This document shows, piece after piece, positions 53,101 through 61,507 of a stretch of DNA of 64,000 bases. Numbering within the stretch: the stretch's first letter is position 1; each line of letters opens with the position of its first letter. The DNA lies in the NCBI GenBank assembly GCA_030681615.1, contig JAUXSA010000001.1, positions 54,166-118,165 of the forward strand, in the 5' to 3' direction. The notes beneath the pieces are model-generated. The model was not told the DNA's origin. It searched no databases and was given only the letters and a program-made list of their open reading frames with translations. Position numbers and translations under genes: made by a program. The stretch is from Bacteroidota bacterium (GTDB lineage Bacteria; Bacteroidota; Bacteroidia; B-17B0; Aurantibacillaceae).

Positions 53101-54285
53101 TCTGCAAGTGGAGGAACAAGCTATACCTGGTCGCCAAGCGCGCAGGTAAGTAATACTAGCATTGCAAATCCAATAGTTACTCCTACAGTTAATACTATTT
53201 ATACCGTTACAATTTTTAATAATACAGCTGGTAATAACTGTTTAAGAACACTCACAACCAATGTAACTGTAAATCCAAAACCTACTGCTGGTTTTAATTT
53301 TAGTATAAATCCATGTGGTGGCGGAGTTTATTTTAACGACCTGTCTGTGGCAAACATCGCATCATGGCAATGGTCTTTATCGGCAACAGCTACAAGCACA
53401 GTTCAGAATCCCTATAATTTTTACAATAATGGCGGCACACACACCATTTCTTTAATTGCAACAAATAGTGATGGTTGTAAGGATACTTCAGAACAGGTAA
53501 TTAGCGTTCCTATACCACCACCAGTAAGTATAAATGCGCCAAAAATAGTTTGTAAAGGTGGAAGTGCGCAGCTGGCAGCTACCGGTGGAACTTCTTATGC
53601 CTGGACTCCAACACTTACTTTAGATTATCCTTCAATTGCGGATCCAAGCGCAACACCATCAGTTAGTACACATTACTCTGTAGTAATTACAACATCTGTT
53701 ATGGTAGGAAGCGTTCCTTGCGCATTTTTATTAACCACAAGTGTAAATGTTACACAACTTTCTACAACCCCTATTAGTGCGGTGGCAAACCCGGTTATTG
53801 TTACAACAGGTGGCCCCACTATTTTAACCTACATTGGCGATCCCGGTGCAACAGTAACCTGGTTACCACCCGGCAGTACTACGCCGGCCTTTGGCTATAC
53901 TGTTACAGCGTATCCTGATAGGCCAACAACTTATACAGCGGTTGCAACAGTGGGCGCTTGTAAAGGTCAGGCAGAGGTTAGTGTAGAAGCTTATTCAGCT
54001 GGCTGTATTGATAATGATGTTTTTGTGCCAAATACATTTACACCTAATGGCGATGGGAAAAACGATATATTATATGTGAGAGGTTTAAAAGTAGATGAGA
54101 TTTATTTTGCAGTATACAATCGTTGGGGAGAAAAGGTTTTTGAAACAACGGATAAAACAAAAGGCTGGGATGGAATTTATAAGAGTCGCCCTGCTGATGT
54201 TGGCGTTTTTGGCTGGTATTTGAAAGTAAAATGCATTAATGGCGAAGAGAACTTCAAAAAAGGTAACGTAACACTAATACGTTAA
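50161..54285 (+). CDS. Very large secreted protein: beta-propeller-like repeats, PKD domains, T9SS type B sorting signal
   Basis: 1374 residues from the ATG at 50161, chosen because it gives the signal peptide MLKKSLILLFFIGSFVDVFS. Layout: an N-terminal domain of the DUF7948 kind (KFTENLGQWEDKILFRAQL, about 30-250), SBBP-like propeller repeats (YSTYMGGSGTE-type units, about 250-780), two or three PKD/Ig-like modules (VWNFGDATPTTTL, SWQWSLSATATST), and the C-terminal CHU_C domain (NTFTPNGDGKNDIL, YNRWGEKVFE, GWDGIYKSRPADVGVFGWYLKV). The last 90 residues direct export and anchoring by the type IX secretion system. Adhesin-like role is inference. Confidence 0.92.
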   Translation: MLKKSLILLFFIGSFVDVFSQKDSVRHAITPHVNPALKFTENLGQWEDKILFRAQLDGGALYVEKSCLTFSFYDKKKYRAIHHDGGIQKGHYKDYSILFHAYKVHFDGCNLNAKTEKAQKGSDYENFFIGNDQSKWKGNVQNYHQIWLKNLYNGIDYEAITSTRGMKYNFHLHPNADHNEIKLRYEGVDKIRLKDGAVTVQLEVNTIVEQKPYAYQLINGIVKQVKCKYKLTGNILSFDFPQGYDKNYELVIDPVLVFAAQSGSLADNFGMTGTFDLQGNLYSGGTVFGSGYPFVTGSFSNLFNGTPAYGNTDIVLTKYNALGTALIYSTYMGGSGTEVVTSLIVDKANNLYLYGATGSTNFPVLAATAAYPNFAGGQNIGFISNGSVFLGGTDMYIAKFNPTGSALLGCTYYGGSGNDGVNYLEGVSSFTYALSPSPGNAVTNVTNYDSLQTNYGDTYRGEIQLDTLNNVYIASSTRSSDIPIVGGFDNTLGGKQDGIVAKFNTNLTALIYSTYIGGSKVDCGNALFVMPNFEVFVTGGTCSTNFPGTTGGQSAVYNGGKTDGFLAKINAAGNTLIQSTYIGTPSYDNSFFVQCNVAGEPHVYGQSLGSMPVVVPVSATSIFSVANTHQFITKYNNALTTKLMSTVFGSNTSNMDISPAAFAVDECNGNIYLSGWGGNILTGPAMGGMPIFNPTQATTTGYDFYLMALTPNAGSLLYGSYFGGGTSQEHVDGGTSRFDRKGVIYQSVCAGCSTGNPSAANQDFPVTPGAWPGIPGFPNQNTQNFNCNNGVFKIDFKFQNTIATINTNTIAGCAPLTVNLTNGTPGTGYTWYLGPGNTTSTTLNPVITFTNSGTFTVSLVVHDTTKCIKKDSAVKIITVHPKPVTAFTSTVTQCLNTFTATNNSTGSGNTYVWNFGDATPTTTLTNPTHTYSSSGNYTVTLTATNSFGCKDSIKQPVTVFIFDPGVASGSIICYGESANISASGGTSYTWSPSAQVSNTSIANPIVTPTVNTIYTVTIFNNTAGNNCLRTLTTNVTVNPKPTAGFNFSINPCGGGVYFNDLSVANIASWQWSLSATATSTVQNPYNFYNNGGTHTISLIATNSDGCKDTSEQVISVPIPPPVSINAPKIVCKGGSAQLAATGGTSYAWTPTLTLDYPSIADPSATPSVSTHYSVVITTSVMVGSVPCAFLLTTSVNVTQLSTTPISAVANPVIVTTGGPTILTYIGDPGATVTWLPPGSTTPAFGYTVTAYPDRPTTYTAVATVGACKGQAEVSVEAYSAGCIDNDVFVPNTFTPNGDGKNDILYVRGLKVDEIYFAVYNRWGEKVFETTDKTKGWDGIYKSRPADVGVFGWYLKVKCINGEENFKKGNVTLIR

Positions 54286-54338
54286 GCCAATAATTTCAAA
54301 TTTATTAGAAGCTTATTTAAAATTATCTAAAAAATTAT

Positions 54339-54346
54339 TACATTTG
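54339..54346 (+). promoter_or_regulatory. Candidate -7 box for tRNA-His
   Basis: TACATTTG matches TAnnTTTG exactly and ends 11 nt before position -1 of the tRNA. The -33 element is not clear. Confidence 0.5.
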
Positions 54347-54357
54347 CCATCCTAAAT

Positions 54358-54432
54358 GGTAGATGTAGCTCAGTTGGTTAGAGCATCGGTTTGTGGTACC
54401 GAGGGTCGTGGGTTCGAATCCCATCATTTACC
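54358..54432 (+). tRNA. tRNA-His (anticodon GTG)
   Basis: Anticodon stem TCGGT/ACCGA with loop TTGTGGT gives anticodon GTG. Acceptor GTAGATG pairs with CATTTAC including one G-T pair. The extra G at -1 (54358) is encoded and faces C73, as in tRNA-His. T arm GTGGG-TTCGAAT-CCCAT. CCA is not encoded. Confidence 0.95.
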
Positions 54433-54443
54433 CAACAATTTTT

Positions 54444-54467
54444 AAACCCCGCTTTAGCGGGGTTTTT
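54444..54467 (+). terminator. Intrinsic terminator of tRNA-His
   Basis: AAACCCCGC (54444-54452) pairs with GCGGGGTTT (54457-54465), loop TTTA, followed by T's. The T run starts the next inverted repeat. Confidence 0.9.
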
Positions 54468-54832
54468 GTTTTATGAAGCGTCGATGAAAACTTGTTTTCG
54501 AGAGAAGGGTCATAAAACAAAATAAACTCTGAAAGAATTTAAAATTGTTGTTTGTCACCTACACAGGGATCCGCGAAGCTAATCCACCAATAAATTTATT
54601 TTCATAAGATTTCGTTGTAAAAACAAAAAAGACCCTGAAAGGGTTTAAAATTTTGAAGGACTCTCCGAAAAAGGGATCAGCGCAGCTAATCCTTTGAATA
54701 ATCGGTGATTTTGCGAACTTCAAAAGAGAGAAATTAGCTAATTCTATAAAATAGCCACTGGCACAAAATTTGCAGATAATTATTATTAAATCTTCACTAT
54801 TGCAAAAATTTATCTACCTTTTTATTTCCTGA
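54464..54832. repeat. Gene-free region with repeats downstream of tRNA-His
   Basis: No gene before 54833. A perfect 13-bp inverted repeat, TTTTGTTTTATGA (54464-54476) and 54510-54522, begins in the terminator and encloses a 33-nt spacer that resembles the spacer after tRNA-Gln. Two hairpin copies follow: GGATCCGCGAAGCTAATCC (54567-54585) and GGATCAGCGCAGCTAATCC (54674-54692), the latter identical to 46983-47001. The last 140 nt are AT-rich with nothing else recognised. Confidence 0.75.
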
Positions 54833-57247
54833 ATGATCACTTTGCGATATAAAAAATATATTAAGCGTTTTTTTATAGGGCTTTTTGCCTTCATTCTTTT
54901 ATTAACCACATCGGTTTTTATTTTAATTACCTTTTATAAAAAAGAACTTACTGCAACTTTAATTAATAATTTGAAAGAGGATCATGGCTTAATATTAAAA
55001 GTTGAAGATCTTAATGTATCGTTCTTTAGTAACTGGCCCGATGCATCCATCCAATTAAAGAAGATAACTCTTTTCAGCAGTTTATCTCCAAATAAGAACC
55101 AGCCAATCTTAAAAGCCGGTTCAATTGCTCTTTCACTGGATATATTAAAACTTTTAAAAAAACAATTTAGTGTCGGATCGATCTCTATTAAAGATGCAGA
55201 AATTAATGTAATAAAAAACAAAGATGGTTCTAATAATTTTGAGTTAAAACAAAAAGCAGGCAATGCTACAGCGAAACCAATAAAATTTGAAGTAAATAAA
55301 GTTACTATACTAAATACACAGTTTAATTTTATAGACAAAGAAAGAGGACAGAAAATTGATATTCATTTTGTGGATAACATAATTAAATTGAAAAATGAAC
55401 AAGATGGTATTGAAGCAAAAATTTTGGGCGAAGTAAATATTGGCGGCTTATTGTTTAAACCTGAAAAAGGACCATTTTTAAAGAACGCCACCGCCGACCT
55501 AGATCTAAGTGTTAGCATTTTTACTAAAAGCAATTCTGTTTTTATTCATCAACCTTCCATAATTACAATTGGCAACCATCCTTATTATGTTAGTACATTT
55601 ATTGATCTTAGAGAAAAAAAACAATTAGTATTATCCATTCAAAGCCAGAATATTGATTATAGAAAAGGCATGAACCTTCTTAATACAAACCTCCAAAAAA
55701 AATTGGCTAATTTTAATGTTAATAAGAGCATTGATGCTAAAATATTAGTGATAACCAATCTTGGAATTAAACAGGACCCTATTATTATTGCGGAAATAAG
55801 TGGTAAAAATAATGATGTGACAATAGGGAATAGTAAAATTCCATACTCCAACTTGTCTTTTTACGGAACGATCGTAAGTCTGGATACTTCAAAACAAAAA
55901 GGAGATACCGAACACGCCAGGGTAATTTTTAATTCAATAACCGGCAACCTTTACGATTTTCCATTTACTGCATCTGTTACAGTTGTTAATTTTGATGATC
56001 CTCATATTAAAATAGACGCCAATTTATTTATTACGGCTTCAAAAATTGATTTTAAACCCGGGAAAGATTTTATTTTAAAAGGCAATTGTGTGGCAAAACT
56101 TAAATACAGCGGGCCAACCAATAAATTAAACAAAGCAGAGTTCTTAAACGCTCCTATGAAACTGGAAGCCGGCTTATTTTTTAATAATTTAAGTTATCAG
56201 GAAAAAAATAAACCTTATGTCTATACCATTGTGGGTAATGCTAACTTGCAGAATAAAGACCTGCAGTTTGAAAATTTATATTTAAAGACCGATGCTGGTA
56301 ATGTAACTTTAAAAGGAGATGTTAAAGATTTTACAAGTTATGTGTTAGGTTATACCGAGGGATTTAAGGCTACATTATCAGCAAGATCTGAAAGTTTTAA
56401 TTTAAATCCTTACTTGTCAATTAAAACAAGTAAAAAAGATAGTGCTGATAAAAAAACAGAGGCAATTGCAACTGAAAAAGCCGTTAAAAAAACCATAAAA
56501 GCTGAACAAAGTAATTTCGAATTCAATGTTTCTTTATTAGCAAAAAAAATGTTCGTGCGAAATGTTAAAGCAACAAATGCAAGTGTTAACCTGGTGTACA
56601 AAAATAAATTAATGGATATTAAATCAGTAAACATGAATGCCTGCCGGGGTACATTATTTGCAAAAGGCACTGTTTATGATCTTAGCAAAATTACTGCTGA
56701 AGTAAAAATTGAAAATATGGACGTAAATGAGGTGTTTAGTGAATTTGAGAACTTTGGCCAAAAAGCGATAGAGAGCGAACATTTGCAGGGAAATATTTTT
56801 GTTGATGCTAAGATCAAAACAGATCTTGATGAAAAAATGGAAGTTATTGGTAACACCATGTATGGTGAAATAAAAGTGAAATTAACCCAAGGTCATCTTT
56901 TAGACTTTCAACCGTTACAAAATATATCGGATTATATATTCAAGAACCGCGATTTTAAAGATATTTCTTTTAGCGAGATCAACCAGACCTGTAAAATAAG
57001 AGGTTTTGAGATGCAGATAGAAGAAATGGAGATAGCATCAAATGTTTTAAATTTATTTGTAAGCGGCACTTATCATTTTAAAGAGAATTCAAATATAAAT
57101 ATTCTAGTGCCATGGAGTAATCTAAAGAAACGTGGGAAAAATTACATTCCGGTAAGCAGCGGACAGACAGCTGAAAATTCTAAAGGATTAAAACTTAATT
57201 ATTCGGGCCCCCCTAAAAAATTAAAATTAAGTTTGGGCCACAAATAA
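54833..57247 (+). CDS. AsmA-like envelope protein
   Basis: 804 residues. One N-terminal membrane anchor (FFIGLFAFILLLTTSVFILI) and a long beta-rich periplasmic body. AsmA features: FYKKELTATLINNLKEDHGLILKVEDLNVSFFSNWPDASIQLKKI near the start; ALSLDILKLLKKQFSVGSISIKDAEINVIKNKDGSNNFEL; and the C-terminal segment near 690 (VKLTQGHLLDFQPLQNISDYIF) ending in SNINILVPWSNLKKRG. The family, with TamB-like bridges, is linked to lipid transport to the outer membrane. Its stop is directly before the convergent phosphatase stop. Confidence 0.88.
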   Translation: MITLRYKKYIKRFFIGLFAFILLLTTSVFILITFYKKELTATLINNLKEDHGLILKVEDLNVSFFSNWPDASIQLKKITLFSSLSPNKNQPILKAGSIALSLDILKLLKKQFSVGSISIKDAEINVIKNKDGSNNFELKQKAGNATAKPIKFEVNKVTILNTQFNFIDKERGQKIDIHFVDNIIKLKNEQDGIEAKILGEVNIGGLLFKPEKGPFLKNATADLDLSVSIFTKSNSVFIHQPSIITIGNHPYYVSTFIDLREKKQLVLSIQSQNIDYRKGMNLLNTNLQKKLANFNVNKSIDAKILVITNLGIKQDPIIIAEISGKNNDVTIGNSKIPYSNLSFYGTIVSLDTSKQKGDTEHARVIFNSITGNLYDFPFTASVTVVNFDDPHIKIDANLFITASKIDFKPGKDFILKGNCVAKLKYSGPTNKLNKAEFLNAPMKLEAGLFFNNLSYQEKNKPYVYTIVGNANLQNKDLQFENLYLKTDAGNVTLKGDVKDFTSYVLGYTEGFKATLSARSESFNLNPYLSIKTSKKDSADKKTEAIATEKAVKKTIKAEQSNFEFNVSLLAKKMFVRNVKATNASVNLVYKNKLMDIKSVNMNACRGTLFAKGTVYDLSKITAEVKIENMDVNEVFSEFENFGQKAIESEHLQGNIFVDAKIKTDLDEKMEVIGNTMYGEIKVKLTQGHLLDFQPLQNISDYIFKNRDFKDISFSEINQTCKIRGFEMQIEEMEIASNVLNLFVSGTYHFKENSNINILVPWSNLKKRGKNYIPVSSGQTAENSKGLKLNYSGPPKKLKLSLGHK

Positions 57248-58897
57248 TTATTTAAAAAAATTATTTAATGGTTCGGACATTGTGGAATTTGGTTGATTGA
57301 TCTTTAACAATTCGCAAATGGTTGGTGCAATTTGTGTTATAGTTGTATAAGTATATGTTTCACCTTTTTTTATTCCGTTACCATAAAACAGAACAGGTAC
57401 ATGTGTGTCGTAGTTATAACCTGCGCCATGCGTGGTTCCTTTTTCTGCATAATCCATCCAGGCAGGGCTATAAGCAAAAGCAACATGGCCGCTTAATTTG
57501 TGATTGTACCCGTTTTGTAATAAGGATCGCAGGTCATTTTTTTCAAAAGCCTCGTTCTTTAAAATTCTTGATGGGTAAGCTTCTGAAATTCCATGAACGC
57601 TAACTAAAAAATCAGCCAGTTTTTTTTCTATTTCATCTTTATTTAATTTTTCCTCTTCTATTCGTGTGTTATTTAAATAAATTTGCTCATTAATCAGATT
57701 TGCAAATAATAATGTATCACAATAAGTATGCTCAAAATGAGTTTTAATTTTTTTGATCAGTTTTTCTTCTTTTAAATAACCCGCCGGAATTTTGTTATCA
57801 ATTAAATGGCGAGGCACATCGGCTCCACCATGATCGGCCGTTAAAAAAATGGTATAATTATTTTTCCCTACTTCTTTATCTAATACGTTAAGTAACTCTT
57901 CAATGTCTTTATCTAATCTTAAATATATATCTTCTATTTCGATTGAACGCGGACCATAAGAATGACCAATAATGTCGGGGCTTGAAAAGCTAATACATAA
58001 AAGATCGGTTTCAGCATCTTTGCCAAGCTGTTCATTTTTTAAGCATTCGATGGCAAGATCTTTTGTTAATGAATTACCATAAGGTGTAGCTTTTACAACA
58101 GCATATTTATTTTTTTCAAGAAAAGCTTTGTAGTCGTATGGGAAAACAGCTTTTTCTTTTTTATTAGGTGCCTTTTCATATTTGTTTTCATCTGCAATAG
58201 AATTGCTATATGTTTCAATTGGATATAACGTTTTCCATCCTTTTTCCAAATATGTTTTTGCTAATTTTTTTGAATTAAAATTTGTTAACCATTGAGGAAG
58301 CTCTTTAATGTACCAGGAAGAAGAAATAAAATTACCGGTAGAATCATCGAACCAAAACGCAGCGTTAGCAGCATGACCAGCAGGGAGAATAGAGCTTCTG
58401 TCTTTTAATGCCACAGCAAAAACTTTTCCTTTTTGATTTGAGCTCATTTTTAATTCGTCACCAATAGTTGTGCTTAATTGTCTTTTTGGAGACATCCGGC
58501 TACTTTTCTCCCAGGCCCCAATCGTTTTTACCGAAGTGTCTTCGCAACAATAAACAACGGCTTGCGATCTCTTATCAAACCAATCGTTACCAATTATACC
58601 ATGCATGCGCGGCGTTGCTCCGGTATAAATGCTAGAGTGTCCAGGGCCTGTATATGTTGGAATGTAATTATAATGGGCGTTCTTAAAATAGTAACCATTG
58701 TTAACTAATCTCTTGAACCCGCCGTTGCCATATCGGTTCCAGTAACGATAAATGTAATCGTTTCGCATCTGATCAACTACGATCCCAACTACCAATTTTG
58801 GTTTTGTGTTTTTTGCTACGGGTGTTTTTGTTTGTGAATGAAGCGATAAGGCCGTTAAAAAAAGAATAAAAATAAAGAGTTTAAAATAATGCGGCAT
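57248..58897 (-). CDS. PafA-type alkaline phosphatase
   Basis: 549 residues. Secreted, with a signal peptide ending near LHSQ (about 21). Spacing from Asp42 (VVDQMRNDY) to Thr83 (PTYTGPGHSS) is 41 residues, as for Asp38 and Thr79 of the Elizabethkingia enzyme PafA, so Thr83 should be the nucleophile. Further metal ligands lie in SFSSPDIIGHSYGP, LTADHGGADVPRH and GTTHGAGYNYDTHVP. Hydrolyses phosphomonoesters in the periplasm. Could prefer another phosphate ester; family level is secure. Confidence 0.93.
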   Translation of the reverse strand: MPHYFKLFIFILFLTALSLHSQTKTPVAKNTKPKLVVGIVVDQMRNDYIYRYWNRYGNGGFKRLVNNGYYFKNAHYNYIPTYTGPGHSSIYTGATPRMHGIIGNDWFDKRSQAVVYCCEDTSVKTIGAWEKSSRMSPKRQLSTTIGDELKMSSNQKGKVFAVALKDRSSILPAGHAANAAFWFDDSTGNFISSSWYIKELPQWLTNFNSKKLAKTYLEKGWKTLYPIETYSNSIADENKYEKAPNKKEKAVFPYDYKAFLEKNKYAVVKATPYGNSLTKDLAIECLKNEQLGKDAETDLLCISFSSPDIIGHSYGPRSIEIEDIYLRLDKDIEELLNVLDKEVGKNNYTIFLTADHGGADVPRHLIDNKIPAGYLKEEKLIKKIKTHFEHTYCDTLLFANLINEQIYLNNTRIEEEKLNKDEIEKKLADFLVSVHGISEAYPSRILKNEAFEKNDLRSLLQNGYNHKLSGHVAFAYSPAWMDYAEKGTTHGAGYNYDTHVPVLFYGNGIKKGETYTYTTITQIAPTICELLKINQPNSTMSEPLNNFFK

Positions 58898-58898
58898 A

Positions 58899-60785
58899 TT
58901 AATCTAATTTTTGAAATACAGAATTATTGCTTTTAAACTCCGGTACAAGATCTTTCATGCGTTGTACAATTAATTCGTTGTTTTGAGTGTTAAATGTTTT
59001 TATTAATTCCTCAATAATGCCTTTTACTTCTGCATAATCATATTCCCTTACTTTACCAATTAAGATCTGGTTGTGATGTGTAGGTAAAGTATTTTCATTG
59101 TCAGCTAATAATTCTTCAAATAATTTTTCTCCGGGCCTTAATCCGGTAAATACAATTTTTATATCCCTGTTTTCTTTTAAACCCGAAAGCAAGATCATTT
59201 TCCTGGCAAGATCAACTATCTTAACAGAATTGCCCATATTAAAAACAAATATCTCTCCGCCTTTGCCTATACTGCCGGCTTCCAATACCAGTTGGCTGGC
59301 TTCGGGGATGGTCATAAAGTACCGCGTTATATCCGGATGTGTAATCGTTATTGGTCCACCAGATTCTATTTGTTTTTTAAATCTTGGAATAACCGAACCG
59401 TTTGAGCCGAGCACGTTTCCAAAACGGGTTGTAATAAATTTTGTTTTGGATGTTTTACCTAAGCTCTGAATATAGATCTCTGAGATACGTTTGCTGGCAC
59501 CCATTACATTGGTTGGGTTTACTGCCTTATCTGTACTTACAAAAACAAAACGTTCTACATTAAATTCGTTCGCAAGATCGGCGGTATTTTTTGTGCCAAG
59601 TATATTTGTAAAAATAGATTCTGATGGATTATTCTCCATCATAGGCACATGTTTGTATGCCGCGGCATGAAAAACAATCTGAGGTTTAAAAGAATTAAAA
59701 ACGTGTTTCATCCTTTCGTTATTTCTAACGTCAGCTATTACAACTTCAAAAGCAGTGTCCTTAAATTTTTCAGCAAACTCCAGGTCAAGTTCATGTAAAG
59801 GACTTTCAGCCTGATCTAACAAATATATTTTTTTGGGAGAATAATTGGCACACTGCCTTGCTAACTCACTGCCAATACTTCCGGCGGCACCTGTAATTAA
59901 AATTACTTTATTTTTAAGTTGAGCATTAATAAGATCATCGTCTAATTTAATTGGGTCGCGTTCTAAAAGATCTTCGATCTTAATACTTTTAATCTGGTTA
60001 AAGCTAAGTTGCCCATTTATCCAGCTTGTAACCGGTGGCACATTTAATACCCTGATATTATTCTCTAAACAAATATCGGTGATATCGTTCTTCTTTTTTG
60101 GCGAGATCTTTTGAATGGAAATGATCACTAATTCTATTTCATTCTCTTTTATCAGTTCAGGAAGTTTACTTTGTGGATATACAAATATCCCTTCAAGGCT
60201 TCTGCCTAATTTTTCTTCATCGTCATCAATAAATGCAACCACTTTGTATTTTATGGCAGCGTCGCGGTCAAGTGTACGTTTTGTAATTATACCCGCTTCG
60301 CCTGCACCGTAAATAATTACATGCATTTTCTCTTTAGTAGGATTCTTAATTTCAAAATACAAAGCTTTAACTGCCAGACGCGAGCTTATCATAATAAACA
60401 ATGTAACCAGCCCGTCAATAATAATAATTGAGTTTGGAATAAAATAATAGCCCAGAATAAAACGCAAAGACAATTGATTTAAAATAAAAAGTAAAGAACT
60501 GCCTGCAAGAACCACTAAAAATATTCTTGTTGTATCTCTTGTGCTAGTATAGCGTACAACTCCTTTATATGTTTTTGAAATAAAAAAGGAAATAAAACGA
60601 ATACTTAGAACGATCAAAAAATCAAAAGGTAAATTTTCTTTATCTATTGCCGACATAACCGAGTCGAAATAAAAGCGGATAAAAAAAGCCAATGATAAAG
60701 CAAATGCACAAACAAATGTGTCAATAAAAAGTATCGACCAACGTGGTAAATTATATTGCCAAAACAGCTTAAATAATCTGTACAT
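58899..60785 (-). CDS. Membrane-anchored nucleotide-sugar 4,6-dehydratase (WbpM/CapD type)
   Basis: 628 residues. Four N-terminal membrane helices (about 15-130), then a first Rossmann-like domain (MHVIIYGAGEAGIITKRTL), and the catalytic extended SDR domain: VILITGAAGSIGSELARQ, VFHAAAYKHVPMMENNPSE, FVSTDKAVNPTNVMGASKRISEIY, GSVIPRFKKQIESGGPITIT. This is the long UDP-GlcNAc-type 4,6-dehydratase making 6-deoxy-keto sugars for surface glycans. The short gap (one base) puts it in the same operon as pafA. Confidence 0.93.
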   Translation of the reverse strand: MYRLFKLFWQYNLPRWSILFIDTFVCAFALSLAFFIRFYFDSVMSAIDKENLPFDFLIVLSIRFISFFISKTYKGVVRYTSTRDTTRIFLVVLAGSSLLFILNQLSLRFILGYYFIPNSIIIIDGLVTLFIMISSRLAVKALYFEIKNPTKEKMHVIIYGAGEAGIITKRTLDRDAAIKYKVVAFIDDDEEKLGRSLEGIFVYPQSKLPELIKENEIELVIISIQKISPKKKNDITDICLENNIRVLNVPPVTSWINGQLSFNQIKSIKIEDLLERDPIKLDDDLINAQLKNKVILITGAAGSIGSELARQCANYSPKKIYLLDQAESPLHELDLEFAEKFKDTAFEVVIADVRNNERMKHVFNSFKPQIVFHAAAYKHVPMMENNPSESIFTNILGTKNTADLANEFNVERFVFVSTDKAVNPTNVMGASKRISEIYIQSLGKTSKTKFITTRFGNVLGSNGSVIPRFKKQIESGGPITITHPDITRYFMTIPEASQLVLEAGSIGKGGEIFVFNMGNSVKIVDLARKMILLSGLKENRDIKIVFTGLRPGEKLFEELLADNENTLPTHHNQILIGKVREYDYAEVKGIIEELIKTFNTQNNELIVQRMKDLVPEFKSNNSVFQKLD

Positions 60786-60803
60786 AAGTTAGCATAAATT
60801 TAC

Positions 60804-61490
60804 TTATTTTTTCTGAGCTTGTATAGTAGAAGTTTGTGTAGATTTGGTTGCTTCTATGGGAGGAACTAATTTTAAAGCTGGTTTAAAGGGCTTATCGGCA
60901 GCTACAATTTCGCAAGAAGTGCAAATTTCTTTCCATTTTAATTCCATTTTGCAAGCGGTTGGCTGAACATATATTTTTTTCATGGTGCTATCGGGCATCA
61001 TAAATTCCATATCGGTTGCCATGGTTTTTGGGCCTTCAAAAGCAAAGGGTTCTTTAAAATAATCTTCTAAATGTATATCCTTAATGTGAACCTTTTTATT
61101 AAAGAGCATTGTGTAAAGTTCAAAAATTGCTCTTGAGATCTTAATGAAGATCAGGTTTTTTTCATTATCGTAAGTAATTTTAACGTTGCCAATCACCTGA
61201 GTCTTGTAACTAAAAGGGCCAACATTTACCAAAGCATCGCATGTAAAATCACTACTATCAGGGCGAATATTTATTTTTGGGTTGTGTACGGTCCAATGAT
61301 ATTTACCGCTTATAAGTAATACTTCGTAATCATTGGTGCCTTTTATATCGCCAACAGCGGCTATAACTTTATTGATCGCTTCTTCGTGTAGAACTACAGA
61401 AAAATCGTTTATTACTTTTTTTTGATTTTGACCATAAACAGTTAAAGTAAAAAAACAAATAATAAAAACAATAAATATGCGGTTGATCAT
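60804..61490 (-). CDS. Secreted protein of unknown family
   Basis: 228 residues. Signal peptide MINRIFIVFIICFFTLTVYG, then a mostly beta-stranded mature domain with VLHEEAINKVIAAVGDIKG, SGKYHWTVHNPKINIRPDSS and FTCDALVNVGPFSYKTQVIGNVKITYD, resembling lipid-binding beta-sandwich folds only in a general way. Cysteine pair CTSCEIV near the end may form a disulfide. A Thr/Gln-rich tail. I recognise no family. It lies in the polysaccharide-like gene row between the dehydratase and a GT-C protein. Confidence 0.65.
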   Translation of the reverse strand: MINRIFIVFIICFFTLTVYGQNQKKVINDFSVVLHEEAINKVIAAVGDIKGTNDYEVLLISGKYHWTVHNPKINIRPDSSDFTCDALVNVGPFSYKTQVIGNVKITYDNEKNLIFIKISRAIFELYTMLFNKKVHIKDIHLEDYFKEPFAFEGPKTMATDMEFMMPDSTMKKIYVQPTACKMELKWKEICTSCEIVAADKPFKPALKLVPPIEATKSTQTSTIQAQKK

Positions 61491-61507
61491 TATAACAAAA
61501 GTAATAA

